Source: Streptomyces resistomycificus
GTDB lineage: Bacteria; Actinomycetota; Actinomycetes; Streptomycetales; Streptomycetaceae
Assembly (NCBI RefSeq): GCF_001514265.1
Contig: NZ_KQ948989.1
Span: 62,001-126,000, forward strand
Length of the DNA: 64,000 nt
Reading direction: 5' to 3'
Shown here piece after piece: positions 7,778-14,499 of this stretch. The notes beneath the pieces are model-generated. The model was not told the DNA's origin. It was given only the letters and a program-made list of their open reading frames with translations, and searched no databases. Within the stretch, counting starts at the first letter, position 1. The number at the start of each line of letters is the position of its first letter. The position numbers and the translations under genes were made by a program.

Positions 7778-8434
7778 TTGCACGTCCAGGACTGGCTCGA
7801 CACGGTGCCCGCGGCAGCCGTCTACGCCCTCGTGGGAATCGTCATCGGTCTGGAGAGCCTGGGCATTCCGCTGCCCGGCGAGATCATCCTGGTCTCGGCC
7901 GCGTTGCTGTCCTCGCAGCACGCCGGCATCGACCCGGTGATCCTCGGAGCGTGCGCCACCGTCGGCGCGATCGTGGGCGACTCGATCGGCTACGCCATCG
8001 GCCGCAAGGGCGGGCGGCCGTTGCTCGCCTGGCTCGGCGGGAAGTTCCCCCGGCACTTCAGTGAGGGACACATCGCCACGGCCGAGCGTTCCTTCGAGAA
8101 GTGGGGCATGTGGGCCGTCTTCTTCGGCCGCTTCGTCGCCCTGCTGCGCATCTTCGCGGGGCCGCTCGCGGGCGTGCTGCGGATGCCGTACTGGAAGTTC
8201 CTGATCGCCAACGTGCTCGGCGGGATCGTCTGGGCGGGCGGCACGACCGCCGTCATCTACTACGTCGGTATCGTCGCCGAGTCGTGGCTGAAGCGGTTCT
8301 CGTGGCTGGGACTGGTCGCGGCGGTCCTCGTCGGGCTCACGTCGATGCTGGTGCTCAAGCGCAAGGCGAAGGCGGCGATGGCGGAGAAGCAGACGGCCGT
8401 GTCCGGGCCGGAAGCCGTGCCGGCCGCCGACTAG
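7778..8434 (+). CDS. DedA family membrane protein
   Basis: 218 residues. DedA proteins are multi-pass inner-membrane transporters, several of which recycle lipid carriers such as undecaprenyl phosphate or phosphatidylethanolamine. Family landmarks: ESLGIPLPGEIILVSAALL (re-entrant helix with the key Glu), GDSIGYAIGRKGG, FGRFVALLRIFAGPLAGVLRM (the conserved F-x-R-F/R-x3-G-x3-A/G region) and YWKFLIANVLGGIVWAGG. The start is a TTG at 7778 supported by GGGAGGA eleven bases upstream. It stands alone, with a tandem repeat array downstream. Confidence 0.88.
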   Translation: MHVQDWLDTVPAAAVYALVGIVIGLESLGIPLPGEIILVSAALLSSQHAGIDPVILGACATVGAIVGDSIGYAIGRKGGRPLLAWLGGKFPRHFSEGHIATAERSFEKWGMWAVFFGRFVALLRIFAGPLAGVLRMPYWKFLIANVLGGIVWAGGTTAVIYYVGIVAESWLKRFSWLGLVAAVLVGLTSMLVLKRKAKAAMAEKQTAVSGPEAVPAAD

Positions 8435-8480
8435 CACTTCCCGGCACGCGCCACCGGGCAGACCCCGGCGGCCCCACGGT

Positions 8481-8649
8481 TCAGGCTGGGGTCCCCACGC
8501 ATCAGGCCTGGGGGCCCACGCTTCAGGCTTGGCGGCCCCAGGGTTCAGTCCCGGTAAACCACGTTTCAGTCCCGGTGGAACAAGGCTCAGTCCCGGTGGA
8601 CCAAGGCTCAGTCCCGGTCGATCACGGTTCAGTCCCGGTGGATCTCGTC
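8481..8649. repeat. 21-bp tandem repeat array derived from a gene 3-prime end
   Basis: Eight degenerate units of 21 bp (one of 22), each beginning TCAG, start at 8481, 8502, 8523, 8545, 8566, 8587, 8608 and 8629. The last five share TCAGTCCCGGT. The unit at 8629 is the coding end of the minus-strand carbonic-anhydrase-like gene: its TCA is the stop codon and its CCCGGTGGAT encodes the last residues (IHRD). The array fills the gap to the convergent DedA gene. Confidence 0.9.
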
Positions 8650-9159
8650 GTGGGCCTTCGCGAGGTCCGCGTAGAGCGTGCCGTTCAGGGTGACTCCCTG
8701 GCGCTCCTCCTCCGTCAGCTCACGCCTGACCTTCGCGGGGACGCCCGCCACCAGTGAACCCGGCGGCACCTGCATCCCCTGCGGGACCAGCGCCTGCGCG
8801 GCGACCAGGGATCCCGCCCCGATCACCGCCCCGTTGAGGACCGTCGCGCCCATGCCGACCAGGCAGTCGTCGCCGACCGTCGCCCCGTGCACCACGGCGT
8901 TGTGGCCGACGGACACGCGCTCGCCGATGGTGACGGGGAATCCGGGATCGGCATGGAGCGTGCAGTTGTCCTGGATGTTGCTCCGCTCGCCGACGGAGAT
9001 CCGCTCGACGTCTCCGCGCAGCACCGCCCCGTACCAGACGCTCGCCCCCGCCCGAAGCGTCACGTCCCCGATCACCGAGGCGGTGGGCGCGACGAACGCT
9101 GCGTCGTCCACCTTCGGTTCCCGGCCGCCGATACCCGTGATCAACGCCTTCTGCGTCAT
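8629..9159 (-). CDS. Gamma-carbonic anhydrase-like left-handed beta-helix protein
   Basis: 176 residues from the ATG at 9159, which has a clear AGGAGG Shine-Dalgarno. The protein is built of hexapeptide repeats (ASVIGDVTLRAGASVWYGAVLRGDVERISVGE...), with the three zinc-type histidines of the family in place: NCTLHADPG and VGHNAVVHG. The C-terminal helix (RRELTEEERQG ... DLAKAHDEIHRD) packs against the helix in relatives. Family members are trimeric; some hydrate CO2 and others have no proven activity, so enzymatic function is not certain. The 3-prime end has been duplicated in tandem downstream. Confidence 0.87.
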   Translation of the reverse strand: MTQKALITGIGGREPKVDDAAFVAPTASVIGDVTLRAGASVWYGAVLRGDVERISVGERSNIQDNCTLHADPGFPVTIGERVSVGHNAVVHGATVGDDCLVGMGATVLNGAVIGAGSLVAAQALVPQGMQVPPGSLVAGVPAKVRRELTEEERQGVTLNGTLYADLAKAHDEIHRD

Positions 9160-9262
9160 CTCGCCTCCTGGTCCTGTGCACCGCACCGTACGCCACCCGG
9201 TGGGGCGAAGATCACAGCACCACCGGCTCATGGGTCCACCCGGCGCTGAGTACGGTGAGCGG

Positions 9263-10015
9263 GTGCCGAAGAAGAACACGTTCTCATCATGGCGACGCGG
9301 CGTCGTGCAGCGGGCCGTGCACGCGGGCTGGGCCTGGGTGCAGCGCACCGGCTCGGTCACCGCCGACCACCCGGGACGTTTCCGCTTCGGCGCCCTCGGC
9401 ACCGGCACCCGGCTGGCCTTCCCGCTGGGCACGGTCTTCGGCGAACCCTGGATCCACCTCGGCTCGCACTGCATCGTCGGCGAACAGGTCACCCTGACCG
9501 CGGGTCTGATGCCCGACCTCGACCTCGGCCCGGACCCCATCCTGCGGATCGGCGACGGCGTGGTCCTCGGCCGGGGCAGCCACGTCATCGCCGACACCAC
9601 GGTCACCATCGGCAGCGACTGCTACTTCGGGCCGTACGTCTACGTCACCTCCACGAACCATTCCTACGACGACCCGCACGAGCCCATCGGCAAGCAGTGG
9701 CCCCGGATGGAACCCGTGGAGATCGGGCCGGGCTGCTGGATCGGCACGGGCGCGGTCATCCTGCCCGGCGCGCGCGTCGGCCGGAACGTGGTCGTCGCCG
9801 CTGGTGCCGTGGTCCGCGGTGTGGTGCCGGACCACGCCGTCGTAGCGGGGGCACCCGCCCGGGTCGTCCGGCGCTGGACGCCGGGCGACGGCTGGCAGCC
9901 GCCGCTCAGGACACCGGCGCCGGTGCCGATTCCCGAGGGGGTCACCCCGGCGCAACTGCGCAGGCTGGCGGACCTGGACGAGGCGACGGCGGCGAAGCTC
10001 GCCGAGCTGGACTGA
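9263..10015 (+). CDS. Hexapeptide-repeat acyltransferase (LbH family)
   Basis: 250 residues from the GTG at 9263. A TACGGT hexamer at 9251-9256 lies six bases before it, without a Shine-Dalgarno, so the message is likely leaderless. The centre consists of left-handed beta-helix turns (IGDGVVLGRGSHVIADTTVTIGSDCYFGPYVYVTS) with the catalytic-type histidine in TNHSYDDP, followed by EIGPGCWIGTGAVILPGARVGRNVVVAAGAVVRG, typical of the NodL/LacA/WbbJ acetyltransferase group. The acceptor (sugar or other) is unknown. It is divergent from the carbonic anhydrase-like gene, also a beta-helix protein, but the two are not close relatives. Confidence 0.82.
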   Translation: MPKKNTFSSWRRGVVQRAVHAGWAWVQRTGSVTADHPGRFRFGALGTGTRLAFPLGTVFGEPWIHLGSHCIVGEQVTLTAGLMPDLDLGPDPILRIGDGVVLGRGSHVIADTTVTIGSDCYFGPYVYVTSTNHSYDDPHEPIGKQWPRMEPVEIGPGCWIGTGAVILPGARVGRNVVVAAGAVVRGVVPDHAVVAGAPARVVRRWTPGDGWQPPLRTPAPVPIPEGVTPAQLRRLADLDEATAAKLAELD

Positions 10016-10326
10016 CTCGGCTCGTCGCCAGCAGCAGGGTGCTCACCAGGGCCAGTCCCGCTCCCACCGCCTGGGCGGCCCGCAGCCGTTCGCCCACCAT
10101 GCCTGCGGCGACCGCGACCACAGCCGTGGTCCGGCCTCGCTCCAGCCGTGGTCGGGCCTCGCTCCAGCCGCCGGTGGCCACGACGACCGCGCCGAGCGCG
10201 ATCGCCTCGATCGTCTGCGCGACCACCACCACCGTCGGGGCCGGGGTATGCCGGGGTCAGCAGCCCGCCGCCGAAGTCGGCCAGGCCCCACAACAGGCTG
10301 GTGGTCGGGGCGAGGAGTGCTGTCAC
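10016..10326 (-). pseudogene. Remnant of an EamA/DMT family transporter
   Basis: Reading on the minus strand from the GTG at 10326 gives TALLAPTTSLLWGLADFGGGLL, the typical N-terminus of an EamA (drug/metabolite transporter) protein. The frame is then lost; a second frame carries VVVVAQTIEAIALGAVVVATGGWSEA, and after a large deletion the third piece GERLRAAQAVGAGLALVSTLLLATSR matches the C-terminal helix of the same family. About 200 residues from the middle of a normal 290-residue protein are missing, and a short CTCCAGCCGTGGTC-type duplication lies at the junction (about 10133-10170). It abuts the acyltransferase stop. Confidence 0.7.
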
Positions 10327-10345
10327 CGGTGACCTCGCAGTACAG

Positions 10346-10386
10346 TTCGGTGAACGATCGGGTGCACCACACAATAGTGCAGTGCA
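10346..10386 (+). promoter_or_regulatory. Putative promoter and operator of the XRE regulator
   Basis: TTCGGT (10346-10351) and CACAAT (10370-10375) with an 18-bp spacer form a candidate promoter. The inverted repeat TGCAC-N9-GTGCA (10363-10367 and 10377-10381), with another GTGCA at 10382, overlaps the minus-10 and would suit autoregulation. The region lies between the dead transporter and the regulator. Confidence 0.4.
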
Positions 10387-10431
10387 ATGAACCCTTTCAT
10401 TCAAAATATTGGCCTAGATGGTGGACGGAAC

Positions 10432-11004
10432 GTGTCGGACCTCGACCTGCTGACCCAGTCCCTGGCGCGCAACGTCAAGCGCTGGCGTACCGAGCGCGGC
10501 TTCACCCTGGACGCGCTCGCCGCACGCGCCGGGGTCAGCCGCGGCATGCTCATCCAGATCGAGCAGGCCCGCACCAACCCGAGCCTCGGCACGGTCGTCA
10601 AGATCGGCGACGCGCTCGGGATCAGCATCACGACCCTGCTCGACTACGAGCAGGGCCCCAAGGTGCGGATCATCCCGCCCGAGCAGGTGGTACGTCTGTG
10701 GCACACCGACGCGGGCAGCTACAGCCGGCTGCTCGCCGGCACCGAGGCGCCCGGCCCGCTGGAGATGTGGGAGTGGCGGCTGATGCCGGGCGAGAGCAGC
10801 CGGTCGGATCCGCACCCCGTCGGCACGGTGGAGATCGCCCACGTCACGGCGGGCGAGCTGACGCTGACCGTCGAGGACGCGGAGTACCGCGTCCCGGCCG
10901 GCTCGAGCGTCACGTTCGAGGCCAACGCCCCGCACGCGTACGGCAATCGGGGTGACGTACCGGCGGAGATGACGCTGACGGTGTCGGTCCCGGCCGTCCA
11001 CTGA
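10432..11004 (+). CDS. XRE family transcriptional regulator with C-terminal cupin domain
   Basis: 190 residues from the GTG at 10432 (GGTGGA just upstream); an in-frame ATG at 10387 has no ribosome site and would add unlike residues. N-terminal helix-turn-helix: LARNVKRWRTERGFTLDALAARAGVSRGMLIQIEQARTNPS-type pattern (residues about 7-60). C-terminal cupin_2 barrel: SDPHPVGTVEIAHVTAGELTLTV and VPAGSSVTFEANAPHAYGN. Such two-domain proteins sense a small molecule in the cupin and often control an adjacent EamA exporter; here the exporter on the divergent side is decayed, so the original target may be lost. The YbaK-like gene downstream is the remaining neighbour. Confidence 0.85.
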   Translation: MSDLDLLTQSLARNVKRWRTERGFTLDALAARAGVSRGMLIQIEQARTNPSLGTVVKIGDALGISITTLLDYEQGPKVRIIPPEQVVRLWHTDAGSYSRLLAGTEAPGPLEMWEWRLMPGESSRSDPHPVGTVEIAHVTAGELTLTVEDAEYRVPAGSSVTFEANAPHAYGNRGDVPAEMTLTVSVPAVH

Positions 11005-11045
11005 CGTCGAGGCCGCGGCCGCGACGGCCTTGTTAGCGTGCCCTC

Positions 11046-11603
11046 ATGCACGCACCCATCGGCCACTTCGAGCACGCCACTCCCGCCCCCGACGCCCTCG
11101 ACGAGCTGACCGGCCCCGTCGCCGACGCCGTACGCCACTGGAGCGGCAGCGTCCCCGCCGAGCGGATCGTCTACGTGGACACCGACCCGCGGTGGGCCGA
11201 CACCGCCGTCTTCGTGGAGCACTACGGCCGCGAGCTGCTGGAGCGGTCGGCGAACTGTGTGGTCGTCGCGGGCCGGCGGGGTGGCGAGAGCACTCTGGCG
11301 GCCTGCGTCGTCCTGTCCACCGCCCGAGTCGACGTCAACGGCGTCGTCCGCCGTCAACTCGGCGCCCGCAAGGCCTCGTTCGCCCCGATGGACACGGCGA
11401 CCGGTGAGACCGGCATGGAGTACGGCGGCATCACACCCATCGGGCTGCCCGGGGACTGGCCCGTGTTGGTGGACTCCGCCGTCGTCGACCTGCCCTATGT
11501 CCTGGTGGGCAGCGGACGCCGACGCGGCAAGCTGCTGGTGCCCGGCAAGGCGTTCGCGGAGCTGCCCGGCGCGGTGGTGCTGGAGGGATTGGGAGTCGCC
11601 TGA
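11046..11603 (+). CDS. YbaK/ProX-type aminoacyl-tRNA deacylase
   Basis: 185 residues. Matches the YbaK/EbsC editing domain that hydrolyses mischarged tRNA in trans: CVVVAGRRGGESTLAACVVLSTARVDVNGVVRRQLGARKASFAP contains the conserved lysine-containing loop, and ETGMEYGGITPIGLPGDWPVLVDSAV is the characteristic GGITPIG segment. Specificity (Cys-tRNA-Pro, Ala-tRNA-Pro or other) cannot be told. TAGCGT at 11034-11039 lies six bases before the ATG with no Shine-Dalgarno, so it is probably leaderless and transcribed separately from the XRE gene 41 bases upstream. It is convergent with the metal exporter, only two bases apart. Confidence 0.82.
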   Translation: MHAPIGHFEHATPAPDALDELTGPVADAVRHWSGSVPAERIVYVDTDPRWADTAVFVEHYGRELLERSANCVVVAGRRGGESTLAACVVLSTARVDVNGVVRRQLGARKASFAPMDTATGETGMEYGGITPIGLPGDWPVLVDSAVVDLPYVLVGSGRRRGKLLVPGKAFAELPGAVVLEGLGVA

Positions 11604-11605
11604 CC

Positions 11606-12769
11606 TCAGGCGGGCGAGGAACGTGCGGCCGTGTGGTGCGCGAGGGCGTGATGCGGGTCCGCCCGGCCCGGTTGCGGCGCCGGGTCGGCGTGCACGAGAG
11701 CCGCGGTGAGGCGGGGCACGGCGTGCAGCAGGGCGTGTTCGGCGTCCACGGTGATGGCGTGCGCCTGGCGTACCGTCGCCTCGCCGTCCACCACGACCGC
11801 CACCTCGGCGCGCAGCCGGTGCCCGATCCAGCGCAGCCGCAACTCGCCCACCGCGCGCACCCCCTCGACCTCCGTCAGCGCCTGTTCGGCCCGGTCCACC
11901 AAGGCCGGATCGACGGCGTCCAGCACCCGCCGGAACACCTCGCGCGCGGCGTCCCGGAGCACCAGCGCGATGGCGGCGGTGATGGCCAGTCCCACCACGG
12001 GGTCCGCCAGGTGCCAGCCGAGGGCCGAACCGCCCGCGCCCAACAGCACGGCCAGTGACGTGAACCCGTCCGTACGGGCGTGCAGTCCGTCCGCGACCAG
12101 CGCGGCCGAGCCGATGTCACGGCCCACCCGGATCCGGTACCGGGCCACCCACTCGTTGCCCGCGAAACCGACCAGCGCGGCCACCGCGACCGCCGGCACG
12201 TGTTCGACCGGCCGCGGATCGAACAGCCGGTCCACCGCCGCCCACCCCGCGAACGCCGCCGACGCGGCGATCGTCAGCACGATCACGATGCCCGCCAGAT
12301 CCTCGGCGCGGCCGTAGCCGTACGTGAAACGCCGCGTCGCCGCGCGCCGCCCCAGCACGAACGCGATCCCCAGCGGTACGGCGGTCAGCGCGTCCGCGGC
12401 GTTGTGCACCGTGTCGCCGAGCAGGGCGACCGACCCTGAGAGGGCCACCACGAAGGCCTGCGCCAGCGCCGTCGCCCCCAGCACCGCCAGCGAGATCCAC
12501 AGGGCCCGCATGCCACGGGCGGAGGACTCCAGGGCGGAGTCGAGCCTGTCGGCGGTCTCGTGGGAGTGGGGGGAGAGGAGGTGGGTGAGGCGGTGACGGA
12601 GGGGGGCCTTCGGGTGGTGCGGGTGCGGGTGCGGGTGGTGGGGGTGCGTGTGCTCGCGACGGCTGTGCGGGTCCCCGTGGTCGTGCCCATGTCCCTGCTC
12701 GTGGGCGTGGGCGTGGCCGTGCGCGTGCCCCTGGCCCTGCCCGTGCTCGTGGTCGTGCCGGTCGTTCAC
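11606..12769 (-). CDS. Cation diffusion facilitator metal exporter
   Basis: 387 residues from the GTG at 12769, chosen for its GGAAGGGGA ribosome site; the frame is open to 12850. The first about 60 residues are extremely His-rich (HDHEHGQGQGHAHGHAHAHE ...), a metal-chelating tail. Six membrane helices follow; helix 2 has GDTVHNAADALTAVPLG and helix 5 ADGLHARTDGFTSLAVLLG, supplying the two HxxxD metal-binding pairs of Zn-transporting CDFs. A cytoplasmic C-terminal domain (VDRAEQALTEVEGVRAVGELRLRWIGHRLRAEV) is the dimerisation/metal-sensing fold. It exports Zn2+ or a similar divalent metal in exchange for protons. The divergent ArsR gene is its likely regulator. Confidence 0.92.
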   Translation of the reverse strand: MNDRHDHEHGQGQGHAHGHAHAHEQGHGHDHGDPHSRREHTHPHHPHPHPHHPKAPLRHRLTHLLSPHSHETADRLDSALESSARGMRALWISLAVLGATALAQAFVVALSGSVALLGDTVHNAADALTAVPLGIAFVLGRRAATRRFTYGYGRAEDLAGIVIVLTIAASAAFAGWAAVDRLFDPRPVEHVPAVAVAALVGFAGNEWVARYRIRVGRDIGSAALVADGLHARTDGFTSLAVLLGAGGSALGWHLADPVVGLAITAAIALVLRDAAREVFRRVLDAVDPALVDRAEQALTEVEGVRAVGELRLRWIGHRLRAEVAVVVDGEATVRQAHAITVDAEHALLHAVPRLTAALVHADPAPQPGRADPHHALAHHTAARSSPA

Positions 12770-12826
12770 GTGGGTCCCCTTCCGGTGCGCCGGGAGTGGA
12801 CGTGAGGCGCCCACGAGGCCCATTAT

Positions 12827-13192
12827 GTGCGTATGAGCGCACGCATGCACCTATCACCTGCGCACGATGCGCACCCGCGCACTCCGGGCGAGGAGCAGTT
12901 CGCCCTCGCCGCCGACATCCTGGCCCTGCTCGGCGACCGGACCCGGCTCGCCCTGCTGCATGCCCTGGCCGGGGGAGAGGCCGACGTCACGTCGCTCACG
13001 GAGGTGTGCGGGGCGGCGCGGCCGGCCGTCAGCCAGCACCTGGCCCGGCTGCGGCTGGCCGGTCTGGTGAACACCCGCAAGGAGGGCCGCCGGGTGATCT
13101 ACTCACTGCGCGACGGCCATCTGCGTCGGTTGGTGGACGAGGCCCTGAACGTGGCCGACCACCGGCTCAGCGACCGGCCGCTGCACGACTGA
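12827..13192 (+). CDS. ArsR/SmtB family metal-responsive repressor
   Basis: About 120 residues. Winged helix-turn-helix: ALAADILALLGDRTRLALLHAL, then DVTSLTEVCGAARPAVSQHLARLRLAGLVNTRKEGRRVIYSL. Starts at GTG 12827, ATG 12833 or ATG 12845 are all in frame and none has a clear ribosome site; a perfect TGCGT-N8-ACGCA inverted repeat (12828-12845) overlaps them and may be its operator. The C-terminus DGHLRRLVDEALNVADHRLSD holds the His/Asp residues of an alpha-5-type zinc site. Being divergent from a His-rich CDF exporter, it most likely derepresses export when zinc or a related metal is in excess. Confidence 0.88.
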   Translation: MRMSARMHLSPAHDAHPRTPGEEQFALAADILALLGDRTRLALLHALAGGEADVTSLTEVCGAARPAVSQHLARLRLAGLVNTRKEGRRVIYSLRDGHLRRLVDEALNVADHRLSDRPLHD

Positions 13193-13210
13193 CGGACGGG
13201 CGCGGGCCGG

Positions 13211-14431
13211 TCAGTAACCGGAGGCGGTGCCCAGGTACTGCTCCGCGAAGGCCGCCGCGGCCCTGGGGGAGGTGAACAGGCGGCGGAGGCGGGCGAAGGT
13301 GGTGCCCGCGCGGTAGGCGTCGCCCGAGGAGGTGCCGTGGTAGACCTCCGAGAGCCACTGGGAGAACTCCTGGTAGTCCCACACCCGCCGCAGACAGGTC
13401 TCCGAGTACCCGTCGAGTCCGCTCTCGTCACCCCCGGTGAGATAGCCGACCAGGGCGTCGCCGAGGAGGAAGGCGTCGTGCAGGGCGAGGTTCATGCCCT
13501 TCGCGGCGATGGGGGCGGTCAGGTGGGCGGCGTCCCCGGCCAGGAAGAGCCGGCCGAACACCATGGGTTCGACGACGTAGTTGTGCATGTCCAGGACGCG
13601 CTTCTCGATCAGCCGCCCCTCGGTGAGCGGGCCGGTGCCCGTCGCCGCGAGGCGTAGCCGGAGCTCGGACCAGACCCGTTCGTGCGACCAGTTCTCCGGG
13701 TCGTCGCCGGGCGGGCACTCCAGGTAGTAGCGGGTCACCTCGGGACTGCGGGCCATGTGCCCGGCGAAACCGTTCGGGTGGATGCCGAACACCACACAGT
13801 CGTTGGACGGCGGCGCCTCGGCGAGCAGCGCCAGCCAGCCGACGCCGTAGTCGTGCCGGGAGATGCGCGCCTGCCCGGGCAGCGCGGTGCGGGTGACCCC
13901 GCGCCCGCCGTCGCAACCCGCGACGAAGTCGCACTCGACGATCTCGCGCTCGCCCGTCTCCGCGGAGACGTACGACACCGAGGGGCGGGCGCTGTCCAGA
14001 TCGTGCAGCCGGACGTCCCGCACTGCGAACCGCGCCTCGCCGCCCCGCACGTCCACGTACTCGCGCACCAGGTCCGTCACCAGGAACTGCTGCGGGTAGA
14101 TGAAGTGGTGAGTGTCCGTCAGTTCGGCGTAGGAGAAACGGAAGCGCTCGCCCCCGAACCGGAACTCGCACTCGCTGTGCAGCTGCGCCCGCTCCAGCAA
14201 GGTCTCCGCGAGGCCGCGCTGTTGGAGGCCGCGCACGGCCCACTCCTCGATGACGCCCGCCCGGGGCCGCCGCTCGATGAACTCGCGGGTCTCCGTCTCC
14301 AGGACCAGACAGTCGACGCCTGCGGCCCGCAGGACGTTGCCGACGGTGAGGCCGGCGGGTCCGGCGCCCACGACGACGACCGGAAAACGCTGCGGGGCAC
14401 CGGAGTCGAGGTGGACGGCAGTGGAGTTCAC
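13211..14431 (-). CDS. pobA: 4-hydroxybenzoate 3-monooxygenase (FAD-dependent)
   Basis: 406 residues, close to the usual 390-395. Converts 4-hydroxybenzoate to protocatechuate using NADPH and O2, the entry to the beta-ketoadipate pathway. GAGPAG at residues 22-27 binds FAD; RRPRAGVIEEWAVRGLQQRGL is the PobA-type substrate/NADPH region; YPQQFLVTDL and FVAGCDGGRGVTR (the DG motif) follow; FLAGDAAHLTAPIAAKGMNLALHDAFLLGDAL is the second FAD motif. GTG at 14431 is preferred: CATAAT lies six bases upstream and no Shine-Dalgarno is seen, again a leaderless pattern. No other protocatechuate genes are in the window. Confidence 0.92.
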   Translation of the reverse strand: MNSTAVHLDSGAPQRFPVVVVGAGPAGLTVGNVLRAAGVDCLVLETETREFIERRPRAGVIEEWAVRGLQQRGLAETLLERAQLHSECEFRFGGERFRFSYAELTDTHHFIYPQQFLVTDLVREYVDVRGGEARFAVRDVRLHDLDSARPSVSYVSAETGEREIVECDFVAGCDGGRGVTRTALPGQARISRHDYGVGWLALLAEAPPSNDCVVFGIHPNGFAGHMARSPEVTRYYLECPPGDDPENWSHERVWSELRLRLAATGTGPLTEGRLIEKRVLDMHNYVVEPMVFGRLFLAGDAAHLTAPIAAKGMNLALHDAFLLGDALVGYLTGGDESGLDGYSETCLRRVWDYQEFSQWLSEVYHGTSSGDAYRAGTTFARLRRLFTSPRAAAAFAEQYLGTASGY

Positions 14432-14499
14432 CCGAACATTATGTCGGGCTGAACCGGGCGGGGCGGCGGGGCAACGGGCAACGGGTCGGGCGGCGGGCC

